Shown here: positions 21,701-32,458 of the stretch, in pieces | Layout of the letters: each line of letters begins with the position of its first letter | How positions within the stretch are numbered: the stretch's first letter is position 1 | Assembly: GCF_004193775.1 (NCBI RefSeq) | Contig: NC_041020.1 | Span: 9,121,198-9,185,197, forward strand | DNA: 64,000 bases | DNA from: Glycine soja | Lineage: Eukaryota > Streptophyta > Magnoliopsida > Fabales > Fabaceae | Direction of reading: 5' to 3' | Program-made: the position numbers and the translations under genes | Notes under the pieces: model-generated | Seen by the model: the letters and a program-made list of their open reading frames with translations, nothing else | Told to the model about the DNA's origin: nothing | The model's database searches: none

Positions 21701-23461
21701 GGAGCAGGGTTCAATGTTCACCAGGAATTCTTTGACTCCTGTCATGTGTCTGGAACAGCCGCTATCTAGGTACCAATCTTCCTTAGCTGATGCTCTAAGT
21801 GAAGTATGAACAACAAGACTAACAGTCTTGTGTTTTGGAACCCACATCATCTTCCTTCCACTGCTGCTACTTTGAGTTCCATGATGTGGATGGCCATGTA
21901 AATGATAGCAAAAGGGCTTTATGTGACCATACTTGCCACAGTAGTGACACCTCCACTTCTTTCTTTTGCTCCTTTTCTGCTGCGTTCCATGATGTCGAGA
22001 CCGATGTTGTGACATCGTGGCTCCAGTGCTGTTTTTGGCAGGAACAAATTCTGTCATGGTTATTCTGCCAGCAGATTTATGATTAAACCCAAGTCCTTTC
22101 TGGTTTCCAACATTCTTCCCAAGCTGTAGCACCTCATCAAGCACATCTGAGCCTTTATTCAGCATCTTTATTGATTTGGTCATGTTTTCCAGTTTAGAGT
22201 TCAGAAAACCAACTTCTCCTTTAAGCTCAGAGATCTCCTCTTCATGTGCCTCCTTCTCAGCCTCCAGATTTGCAATGACCTTCTTTAGTTGTGCTTCTTG
22301 CTGAAGGATCTTCTCACTTTTGATGCATAGTTCTCTATAGGATATAGCAAGCTCATCAAAAGTGATTTCACTATCTGTATCACTTGAATCTTCAGCAGAT
22401 TCAAATCTTCCAGTGAGTGCATTCACATCTCTGTCAGAATCACTTTCTTGTTCACTCTCTGTATCATCAGACCGACATACAGAAAGTCCTTTCCTCTGCT
22501 TCTTGAGATGAGTGGGACATTCATCTTTGATGTGTCCATAGCCTTCACACCCACGGCATTGAATTCCTTTGCTGTGACTGGGCTTTTCATCTGACTTTCT
22601 CTGGTATTCACTCCCATTCCTGATGTCGAGAGAGATGTTCCGGACATGTGGTTTCTGCCTCCTGTCCATTCTGTTCAGCACTTTGTTGAACTGTTTTCCA
22701 AGGAACACAACTGCATTAGTCAGACCTTCATCAGTGTCCAGGTCATACTCATCTTCTTCTCCTTCATCATTGGACACGAACGCCAGGTTCTTGCTCTTCT
22801 TTTCAGTCCTATCCGAGAGTCCTAGCTCAAAGGTTTGAAGGGAACCAATGAGTTCATCTACTCTCATGTTGCAAATGTCTTGGGCCTCCTCTATTGCAGT
22901 GACTTTCATGTCAAATCTCTTAGGCAACGATCTGAGGATCTTTCTCACCAGCTTTTCATCTGTCATCCTTTCTCCCAAGGCAGTGCAAGCATTGGCAATT
23001 TCAAGAATGTTCATGTGGAAGTCATGAATACACTCTTCCTCCTTCATCTTCAGATTTTCGAATTTTGTAGCCAATAGTTGCAATCTGGACATCTTCACTT
23101 TGGAGGTTCCTTCATGAGTGGTTTTCAGGATCTCCCATGCATCCTTGGCCACTGTGCATGTGTTGATCAGTCTGAAGATATTCTTGTCAACTCCATTAAA
23201 TAGAGCATTCAAGGCTTTGGAGTTTCCAAGTGCCAATTCGTCTTCTTCTTTTGTCCAGTCTTCTTCTGGCTTCAATTCATTTGTGGGCTTTCCTTCTGTG
23301 TCCAGCATCTTGGGATGTTCCTAGCCTTTGATGACAGCTTTCCAGGTTCTGCTATCCAGTGATTTGAGGAAGGCCACCATCCTTGCTTTCCAGTATTCAT
23401 AGTTGGTTCCATCCAGAATTGGTGGTCTGTTCACTGGTCCTCCTTCTTTCTCCATGTTCAT
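18728..23461 (-). pseudogene. gag-pol: SIRE gag-pol polyprotein with two nonsense codons
   Basis: One reading frame runs from ATG at 23,461 to TAG at 18,728-18,730 (about 1,577 codons), broken only by an in-frame TAG at 23,321-23,323 and a TGA at 20,954-20,956. In order: UBN2-type gag; first CCHC knuckle CRGCEGYGHIKDEC (near 22,550); coiled-coil segment (near 22,300-22,150); second knuckle CHYCGKYGHIKPFC (near 21,930); protease WYLDSGCSRHMTG (near 21,760); pre-integrase and integrase zinc finger from WHQRFGHLH (near 21,370); integrase core spanning the TGA; reverse transcriptase with YVDD (near 19,670); RNase H with [11 protein letters not shown] (near 19,070). The first stop is a Trp codon in relatives and the second lies in the integrase core. 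No frameshifts were seen. The element could still be copied in trans by intact relatives. Confidence 0.92.
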
Positions 23462-23502
23462 CAGAATTTATCTCCCTAGATCTCACTCAGTGATTTCGAG
23501 TG

Positions 23503-23517
23503 CCTGCTCTGATACCA
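23503..23517 (-). other. SIRE primer-binding site (initiator tRNA-Met type)
   Basis: The minus strand reads TGGTATCAGAGCAGG two bases inside the 5' LTR. This matches the complement of the initiator methionine tRNA 3' end used by most Copia elements. Confidence 0.9.
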
Positions 23518-23519
23518 AT

Positions 23520-24652
23520 TGAAATTCTGATACTGGGGACAGATGTCGTACAGGATGTCACGACATCACGCTTCAGAACATGCAGATTATATTTGACAGT
23601 GTGAACAGTTTAAACAAGTAAATAACACAAGAGAATTGTTAACCCAGTTCGGTGCAACGTCACCTACATCTGGGGGCTACCAAGCCAGGGAGGAAATCCA
23701 CTAAAATAGTGTTAGTTCGAAGATCTAACAGCCACTGTTTACAACCTTCTCACCTAACCACTACCCGTGCAACCTCTACCTAAGAGCCACTCTTAGATAT
23801 GAGAACCCCTCTCACTCCCTCTCAATCACTCTCCCGTGTTTACAATTAAATCAAATACACACCAGAGATTGCTCTCTGAACAATAGAGATCAACTCTACA
23901 CAAACTATAGAGATCAACTCTACACACTCAGGTCCAACACTTGATGTTAGGATAACATCAAGGTGGCTCACAAAACACTCAAGTCCCAAAACTCACAAAA
24001 TAACTCTTCAATCTCGGACTTGGTACAGAACTCGTGCAGCCTCCATGTTTTTATAGCAGTGTGTGTATCTGGGCTGCAACTACTTGTGCTGGATGAGATT
24101 TATCATTCTCCTGAAAAATCTGCACTTAAAGAACTAAAAGATAACATTTGATCTTTTAGTTTTTATCTTTAATCTTTAATCCCTGAACGAACTATTCAAG
24201 TTTGTAATTCGAACTTTAATTATCTTTTAATTCGTTCCTAAAGATAGATCGTCTAATCTGTTGCTAACTGCACAATAATCTGTTAAAGATATAACAGATT
24301 TATGTGTCCAGTATTTTCGGGCAAGATGTCCTGGACATCGTATCCGACATCGTGGATCCTGCAGCTTCAATTCTTCATTTCACATTTTATCTTGCCTTGT
24401 GCATTGTGCAGCAACTCCAGTATTTTCGGGCAGGATGTCCTGGACATTGTATCCGACATCGTGGATCCTGCAGCTTCAATTCTTCATTTGACATTTCATC
24501 TTGCCTTGTGCATTGTGCAGCCCGATCTGATTCCTTGACATAACGTTGGACATCATGTGCAGCAATTCCAGCTTTCCTTCATTGTCTAAGTGCTTATGTT
24601 TTAACAAAATCTTAGCCAATCTTTTAAAACTCAGTAGAGCTAAGCACTAACA
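23520..24652 (-). repeat. SIRE 5' LTR (right copy)
   Basis: 1,133 bp, followed outside by ACTGT and bordered inside by the primer-binding site. It is offset from the left LTR by 8,611 bp with no length difference. In element sense this copy would supply the promoter. Confidence 0.95.
24048..24056 (-). promoter_or_regulatory. TATA box in SIRE 5' LTR
   Basis: CTATAAAAA on the minus strand, about 600 bp into the 5' LTR and 530 bp before its end. That is a reasonable place for the U3/R boundary. The same site is at 15,437-15,445 in the 3' LTR. Transcription start not demonstrated. Confidence 0.6.
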
Positions 24653-24694
24653 ACTGTAATCAAAATTTGCTAATTAACTATGTTTTATCAACAG

Positions 24695-25883
24695 GCAACT
24701 GTGTCTCCAGCAAAACCTCCAAAAAGCCCGGATGAAGAGGTTGATGATCCCCTGTACCTGATGACATTGACCATCCCACAACTGTTTTTGAAGCCGCTCC
24801 AAGTTATGTGGGATGCTACCATATTCAGGGTGTTTAATCAAAACTTCCCATTGTATATAAAGCATGAAGATCTCTCTGAAATTGCACACGGTGGTCAATG
24901 TCTCAGCATATCTGTTATACACTTGTGGATTCTGTAAGTCATTTTAGATTACTATTAATTACCAAAGTAATTGTTTTAAATTCATACATAATTAACTTTA
25001 ACTTAACAACACAGCCATCTGACTGAGACAAGTGTGCGAGCGTGGAATTATGATGTGTATGGACTCCTCGAGCCACAGTCCATTCAGAGATCTGGGCAAT
25101 CACAATTTGAATCCGAAAGTTACATCAAGAGTTGGATACAGAGTTCAAAACGAGATGTTTACCTTGGAGCCTACCTGAATGGGTAAGTCAAACACAATAA
25201 TTGAATTTAAATAATCTATACTACTACAATAACTCATATTCGTCTCTACTGCAGCGGACACTGGCAAATGGTCGTCATTCTGCCTAAGGAAAACCTAGTT
25301 GTCTGGTTTTGTTCTTTACATAACAGGCCAGACAACTACCTTAAGGGAATAATTAAAGGTCAATATTGTTTTCAATACATTTTCATTGGCGTAACTCAAC
25401 AACATCAATATTTTAATGTTCCTCATATTCAACACTAGTGCTTTGAAAGGACTTGATGATACTTCACAACCGAAATCCAAGGCTGCTGCTAGGTGGATTA
25501 TTGTTAAGGTACGTGATTTAAATAAAAGTTCTACTTATATATATTTTATGTGTGTGTACACTAATTGTAGTTAACGTTTAATTAATATCCAAATTTCATT
25601 ATGTATTTAGTGTAATAGACAAAAAGGAATCACAGAATGTGGCTACTACGTGATGCACTGGTTGTCCACGATAATCTTAGGATCTTTCAAGAATAATTGG
25701 GAGACGGTAATTGTTTATTTCAAACAAAGTTGGTTTTCTTATAATTGTTATTACATTATTAATTTATTTTTTTATTTGATCATGCAGTATTTTAATGAAG
25801 TTAGACCATTGGAAGCAGAGAGATTCAAGGCGCTTCGCATCCAGTGGGCACAGTATTATCTAAAAGTTAGAAATCAAACATAG
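24695..25883 (+). pseudogene. Ulp1-like (C48) cysteine protease gene, downstream exons
   Basis: Six exons with canonical GT/AG borders: 24,695-24,933, 25,015-25,182, 25,255-25,358, 25,439-25,508, 25,611-25,706 and 25,788-25,883 (stop TAG). The product reads DDPLYLMTLTIPQLFLKPLQ, IKHEDLSEIAHGGQCLSIS, then the C48 core GHWQMVVILP, NRPDNYLKG, KCNRQKGITECGYYVMHW. The His, Asp, Gln and Cys expected of an Ulp1-type active site are all present. Phase is kept everywhere except the third-to-fourth junction: the third exon ends in phase 1 at its only nearby GT, while the fourth needs phase 2. This suggests a one-base lesion. The family cleaves SUMO-like conjugates; the role of the transposon-borne versions is unknown. 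With the upstream nonsense codon, this copy is probably a pseudogene. Confidence 0.75.
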
Positions 25884-26136
25884 GATGTTAGGCAACTATG
25901 TAACTTTAGGTTACTTAATTAGTTTACATACTTTGCATTACATTTTTTATAATTGTTGTTTCATCTTAACATTGAATAACCTTTGATGATAGCTAATTTT
26001 TTGCTAAAACCTATTTGAAAACAGAATGCAAATGATATATGTTGTGTGCTGTGTGGTCTGATTTTAAATTTACAGGTTAAATTTTGGTTTTTTTGTAAAA
26101 ACAGAGACATTATTTAAAAAAAATTCCTGAAAACAA

Positions 26137-26790
26137 CATCGGTTTTTTCAAAAAATTGATGCTAACGTTGGTTAACATCGGTTTTTTTATAAAAAACCGA
26201 TGTTAACTGTCAATAGCAACACATTCGTTAACATCGGTTTTTTTGAATAAAACGATGTTAACTGTCAATAGTAACACATTCGTTAACATCGGTTTTTTTA
26301 TAAAAACCGATGTTAACTGTCAACATTAACAAATTCGTTAACATCGGTTTTTTTTACAGAAAACCGATGTTAACTGTCAATAGTAACACATTCTTTAACA
26401 TCAGTTTTTTACAAACAACCGATGTTAACTGTCAACATTAACAAATTCGTTAACATCGGTTTTTTAAAAAAACGATGTTAACTGTCAATAGTAACACATT
26501 CGTTAACATCGGTTTTTTTTACAGAAAACCGATGTTAACTATTAACATTAACACATTCGTTAACATCGATTTTTTGTAAAAACCGATGTTAACTTTCAAC
26601 GTTAATATATATTTTCTGGGTGTAATTCATATTAGCAACATCGGTTATTTATATAACCGATGTTGGTAATTTTACGTTAATATCGTTTTTTAAAAAACCG
26701 ATGTTAACGATAATACTATCAACGTCGGTACTTTCAACATCGGTTCAAAAACCGATGTTGAAAGTCATAAATAACCGATGTAGAAAGTAT
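26137..26790. repeat. Right subterminal hairpin array of the CACTA-like element
   Basis: About ten palindromic units (GTTAACATCGG, T-rich loop, CCGATGTTAAC), most separated by spacers such as TGTCAATAGTAACACATTC at a period near 58 bp. They change to ACATCGG...CCGATGT variants close to the terminus. The same hairpin core forms the left array 15.5 kb away. Confidence 0.92.
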
Positions 26791-27009
26791 ATTTTCTAAT
26801 AGTGTCAATAACATCAACATCAAAATTATAAGCTTATAACATAAATAGTATGACATAACCCTTTCTATCTTTTGTCACTATTGTTAGCACTTAGTCGGGC
26901 TTGTAATAGTTTAAGAATTAAGAGTAAACTGTAGCTCTCACAAGCAGGTTTGCCATTAGTTTTCATCAAAAATATTGAGGGATGAATAAAATATAAATTT
27001 AAACTTACA

Positions 27010-29060
27010 ATCATTAGGTTTTCAATATAGACAGGCTTGAAAAGTCTTCAACAAGTTCTTGATCATTAAGATCCAATGCAGCTATAAAAGAGAAGGAAAG
27101 TAAAAATAAATAAAAAAATTAAACAATAATAACTTAAAAAGGCTCAAATTAAATACAATGATTAAGAATAACAAGTTAATGGATACTAACCTTGAGTTCC
27201 ATGAAGCCAATCATTTAAACACACTAATGCTTCAACATTTTCAGGCAAAAGAGAACTTTGATACTTGTTAAGTATACATCCACTAATGCTAAATGCTAAT
27301 TCTAATGCAACTGTATAGTAATCGGTATACTCAAAACATCTTGTGCCATCAAAGAAAGTTCAGGATATTTCCTTTCACTTGATTTCCAATACTCCAAAAC
27401 ATTTAAATCAACATACTGCTTATGATCAAGTTTATCTTGAAGCATATAAGCTTCCAAATTAAATTCTTTCTTTGACGATGCACAAAACTTGCTTTGAAAG
27501 CTTCCAAAACTCTCCAAATGGCTTGATGAGATAATGCATGGACTACCTTTACTTGATCTTTGTGAACATGACATATTTGCCTCATTTGGTGAGGAATTAA
27601 GATACTATTGAAATAAAACCTCTAGCCTTTCATAAACCTTTTTTCCAATCTCACAACCTCTTCATTTCCATACAACTTCACATAACAATATTCAACAAAT
27701 TGCACCTTATATCAAGGATCTAAGATGACAGCAAAGGATAAAATAACATTGTAAGAATCCCAATATTTTTCAAATTTTACCATCACTTTTCTAGCCACGC
27801 AACATATTTGATTTTCATTTTCAAACTCATCATGAAAAAAGCATGCAACTTCATTAATATTAATTTGAATACTCAACACACCATAAAAATAGAGGTTGGT
27901 GGTTAGATGAGTGTTGCCTGAGAAAAGAGTGGTGATATCATAAAATGGTCTCAAAAACATTGTTAATTTACTACCTCAACCCACTCCTCTTCTAATAAAC
28001 AATTATCAAAATAGGGATCCGTATTTTTTAGGATGGTAAAGGCTTCACAAAAACCTATAACACTTTTAAGCATGAGATATATAGAATTCCATCTTGTAGG
28101 CACATCTTGATAAACTTGCTTAGATGTCATATGTGAAAGTTGGTCTAAACATGACACAAACTTTGAGGTTCATGAACCTGAACCCCTAATATATTTCACA
28201 CACTCTCAAATTTTAACCAAAGAACCGTCAATCACCTTCAAACCCTAGTGAACAATCAAATTTAGAATATGTGCCCTACACTTAATATGAAAATAACCTC
28301 CATTAGCAACCAATCCAAATCCAAATGATGGATGTTTCTTCAATATCTTTACCATTGCTTTGTTGTTAGGAGCATTATCTAATGTAATTGTGAATATCTT
28401 GTTATCGATACCCCACTCTTCTAAAGACTCAATAACTTCTTGGTCAAATTAGCTCTAGTATGAGGTGGCGAAGGAAAGTGAAAGAAAGCTAACACTTTTT
28501 TTTGTAACACCCAAACCTTAGTAATATAGTGTGTAGTCAACATCATATACTGATTGGTAGTGATTGATGACCACATATATCAATAGTTAAATCAATTTGG
28601 CCAGGAATAGACTCTAAGTAACATTTGAGAATATCTTTTATTTCCTATACCTCTTCAAAACCTTTGACTTTGATGTGTTTCTACATATTGTTTTAGCATG
28701 TGGGTTTAAAAATCTAAGCAAATCCTTAACATGCTTCATGTTCAACAAAAGAAAAAGGATAGCCATGTTTGATGATTAGCTCAACAACCTTGTCCATATA
28801 CTTTTCTTGATCTAGAAGCGGATAGGAAGATATTCTCCCATCTACATCACATTTCTTTGCATGCTTTTTCATATTTGAAGTCCCACTATCATTTCTTGCC
28901 ACATACTCTTTACCACACTTTTTACATTTTCCTTTTGGAATCCCTTCATCATTGACAAGTCTCTCGAAATAGTCCTAAGCTACAGATGTTCTAATTCTTT
29001 TTGAACTAGGGGAATAACTTTCTTCGGTTTGGTTCTCCTTGGTTCTCCTCACAAGGCATA
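27010..29060 (-). pseudogene. hAT transposase pseudogene, BED-finger RICESLEEPER-like
   Basis: Minus-strand order: BED-type zinc finger CKKCGKEYVARNDSGTSNMK with a following HAKKC (about 28,935-28,850); a VELIIKHGYPFSFVEHE segment (about 28,800); the catalytic-core stretch TLDNAPNNKAMVKIL (about 28,390); DVPTRWNSIYLML (about 28,100); a FYDITTLFSG helix region (27,960-27,712); and the C-terminal dimerisation domain [29 protein letters not shown]...[25 protein letters not shown] (27,420-27,190). The final residues appear to be spliced to 27,080-27,010. Multiple frame changes and stops make it a pseudogene. The left side abuts the CACTA-like terminus region. A possible terminal repeat lies at 30,861-30,898. 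Confidence 0.8.
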
Positions 29061-31546
29061 TTAAACTAGCAAAACCAATTGTTTTTTTTTTTCTTCTTTT
29101 CTATAAAACATGGCACCACAAAACCAATTTTAAAGCATATATCTTTCATGCATGTTCTTATAAATAACTAATCTATAAACACCACGCATGATAAGACAAA
29201 AGCAGCCAATCTAGTCTAGACAATCCATTCTAAGCTGAAGTAAATAACTAATAAATACAGTTCTTGCATAGATTTTCTTTCATTGCTTGGGCATACTAAG
29301 TATTTATTCTCACTTTGATTATAATCTACAGAAGGACTTCAAAAATGGAATTAAATAATATTAAAATAAAATGTGGCGCATTTATATATTTAGAGGAATG
29401 AGCAAAATTCATGAACAAAATCTGTCAAACACATCTAATGATTTTAACTCTAGGATTGTCGAGACAAAGACATTAAACAAGCAAAATTCATGACCAGAAT
29501 ATCACCCTTCTAGGTTTGCTATACCATTACCCAGCTGCAACTTGCAACATATAAAATTCAGCTCAACTTCACAAAACAAAGCATAGAAAATGCAGAACGA
29601 ATGCCTTAACCTACACAACTCAACTATCCAAATTCCATAGGGATATTAATATAGTCAGTGATTGAACTTTTCTTCCTTTTGTAGTGTTAACAGAGGACAC
29701 TACAAACTAGAATAAAGCTGCAGAAATGTTAACAACTTAACATAGGAACCATATCTGGTCATATTATAATACCTGTCAGTGTCACCCTCTAAACACAGTA
29801 ACATGATGGAACTATGTTGAAACTTAAATACTTATAGCAGAAGAAGCACTGGTCAATCTGTGCCACTCTTAGAATATGCACTAGTTCAACCTACAAAACA
29901 TTGTTATGTGAGAGTTCAACTAAGTTTATATTTAACCTCTGAGACATACTTTCTTAAACTGTTCCACTGAATATGTTCGGAACTCAGATGCAATTCTTAT
30001 TATATTTTTATTTTCAGTTTGGGTGCAGATGTGATTTATCATCCAGTTTGCCTGCCACATCTTGTTAGAGTACTTCAAGTTGCAAGGGCGCCAGTCTCCA
30101 AACATTGAACATGAGAATGGTGAAGTTCACTATATAACAACAATAAATGGAATCAAAACACTATATAACAACAAAACACTAATTAACCGTGATAGACTTG
30201 CGATAATCTTTTTACTAGGCTAATAGTGCTTAAGCAGTTCAGTATAAAGGGATGCAGTGTAATCACCACCAAGACAAATTAATATGATATATTTTTGAAA
30301 TGCAAGTATACAATATATAAAACAATAATACATGAGTCTTATAGTATTTGCATCACGTGCTCAAAGATTTGTGATAATTCCTGGAATACCTATCCAATGC
30401 TCAGTGATAAATATTTTTAAAAAAAGGAAGAAAGTTGAGACTTAGAGTATATTACCAAGAAAGAGGTGGCAGGCCATATCTCAGAATACTCTCAGCAAAT
30501 AAATGCACAACACAAAGGTAGTAGCAGGAGCAGAATCTGTCAAGCAGGCACATAGGTAGCTTGGATCGGTAATAGAACACTAGTTGAATAAAATCAATTA
30601 TTTTCAGAATATAAAAATTGGAGCACTTACTATGGTCCAAGCAAAAAAATGCTAGTTGAAATGAATGCATTCGACAGCATAGAACTAGGTGAACATAATC
30701 ATGAAATGCTATTGACAAATCTGATGGTGGATGAAAACACCATAACAACAAAACATGGAATCAAAACACCATATAACAACAAAACACGAATTCAACCACG
30801 AAATCAACAAAACATTTTTGTATAATGGATAGATTAGATGAAATTATTGTGGATGAATTGGATGGATGGTGGATATATGGATCCATTTGCTACCCCTACC
30901 TACAACAGAATCATGATTTCCTGAGAAAGACACTTTGAGAATAAAAAAAGTGATCAGCCCTTGGTAAGGGCCAATAGCAATTCGCATGCTGCAATGGTGG
31001 TAGTGCAGAAAGTTTTATCTTGTAGTGTGGTGGACACTCATTAATGATCGTTGGTTGTGATCAAAATGGACATTTGAAAATGCTTTGTTTTTTATCCATC
31101 AGTTTATGACTTCTAGAATGAAGCTAGATGAGTTTGTTTTTATCAAAATGTGATGGATGCATTGGAGAGATCTCACGTTAACTGCTAATATAGTTAAAAT
31201 AATAGTATTATATTATTGAGTGAATTCTTATCACAATCTATTTTTTGAAGTTGAATTAGACTAAAACTAAAATTTTAAAATGATATAAGATAGGCAAGAT
31301 AGTCCTATTTTCTGCTCTAATTAATCTCTACTTTCTTTTTGGAAAGTCCCCAATTCCATTTGGTTGAGAAAAAAATTCTAATTTAGTTGATTGAATAGTA
31401 TGCATGAATTATTGACTCTTTGGTACTTCAATTTTTTTTTTTTACAAATATGTTCTCATTAATGTTTCTAACAAATTAAATGACGTTTCAATCCAATTGG
31501 GCTTTATTAGCTCCAAACCCACTTTTGTTCTCTAATTTATATTAGG
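29061..31546. other. No gene recognised
   Basis: About 2.5 kb of AT-rich sequence without supported coding. The only structural hint is the hAT-like end at 30,861-30,898. Part of this stretch may be the long 5' region of the hAT copy to the left. Confidence 0.4.
30861..30898 (-). repeat. Possible hAT terminal inverted repeat
   Basis: Read from 30,898 on the minus strand the sequence begins TAGGGGTAGCAAATGGATCC, which resembles the TAGGGGTGGCAAA ends of plant hAT elements. It points toward the minus-strand hAT pseudogene. No partner end or 8-bp target duplication was found. Confidence 0.35.
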
Positions 31547-32458
31547 ATTTTTCTTTATGCACCCTATAGAATTACTGGTACACCCAACAAGTTATATGAA
31601 TGACAAAAATGCCCTTCAGTAAAAAAATTTAAAAAGTGCATCTCCCTCAGCCTCCCTCTTTATCGCACATATGCTATTTTTCATTGCATTCCTTGAGTTT
31701 CGAGACCTCTACCGCTGTGTCGTGAAACCACGCAGTTAGTTTCTTTGTCGTTGTCGTGCTGTTAGTGGCAGCTCCGCCATCGTCTGTGTCGTAAGTTGTC
31801 GTGGTTCCTCCCCCTCCGTTTGTATGTTAATGTTTTGTTGATTGGGAAATCCGTATAAGTAATTATTTTGATTTAATTATAAGTAATATATTATTGTGAT
31901 TTAATCTTTTTGTAAAAAATATAAGTAATTTAATTATATTTGGTATTTTAAAAAGTTTTTTTTTTATAAATTTGTTGGATATCATAAATTTCAAATTTTT
32001 ATTAGTATATATTTCACAATTTAGTTTAACAAGAAAATGTAAATTTGTAAATTACAATTTTTTTATTGATATAGTTGTATATATATTACAACATTCATAG
32101 TATTGAATATTTATATAAATAGTGTTTGGAAGTATAAAATTAATTTTTTTTCAATAGTTTAAAAAAGTTTAAAGTTATTGTCATAGTAATTTGTTGAAAA
32201 ATGAAATAGTGATTTGTTAGAAGAAAAAAAAACCAAAATTGTAGTTACATTTTGGTCATTAATTTAAGTTTACTAGAATTAGTTATGTGAACTCTATCTA
32301 TTTGAAAAAATAATTTATATATGCATTTATGAATATATAAAAGTAATAAAACAGTTATATAAAAAATAATATTTTTTTATGAATTATCAAATAGTAATTG
32401 ATTGAAGTATTGTTTGAACACTTACATAAATTGTTATGACTGTTTTAATGTGCAGGTT

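Larger units (their letters stand above)
14909..24652 (-). mobile_element. SIRE1: SIRE1-like Copia retrotransposon (Sirevirus), full length, minus strand
   Basis: 9,744 bp, bounded by a perfect 5-bp target duplication ACTGT (14,904-14,908 and 24,653-24,657). Two 1,133-bp LTRs begin TG and end CA. In element direction the order is 5' LTR (24,652-23,520), initiator-Met-type PBS, gag-pol (23,461-18,728), UAG readthrough site, env-like frame (to 16,643), 3' region with repeated polypurine tracts, PPT and 3' LTR (16,041-14,909). The LTRs differ at two positions by eye, so the insertion is very recent. It lies in the first recognised intron of the CACTA-borne Ulp1-like gene. Domain order (protease, integrase, RT, RNase H) is Copia; the env-like frame, readthrough signal and multiplied PPTs place it in the Sirevirus/SIRE group. 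Two nonsense codons disable its own gag-pol. Confidence 0.93.
10283..26804. mobile_element. CACTA-like (En/Spm superfamily) element carrying an Ulp1-like gene
   Basis: The right end reads inward, on the minus strand, as CACTATTAGAAAATATAC, a standard CACTA terminus (26,804 inward). The left end is TACTACAAAAAGCAG, a plausible CACTA terminus with its first base changed. Both ends run directly into arrays of AACATCGG/CCGATGTT hairpins, which fits the subterminal transposase-binding repeats of this superfamily. Between them lie a spliced DUF8039-like/Ulp1-like gene and no transposase, so it would be non-autonomous. Without the nested SIRE copy it is about 6.8 kb. The 3-bp flanks do not match (GGA and TCA) and the two termini differ beyond CACTA. 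The two ends may therefore have decayed or, less likely, come from two related elements. Confidence 0.65.

Noticed and set aside
30452..30751. 99-codon minus-strand open frame rich in Cys, Leu and Phe
   Set aside because: No recognisable domain or splice context; probably chance.
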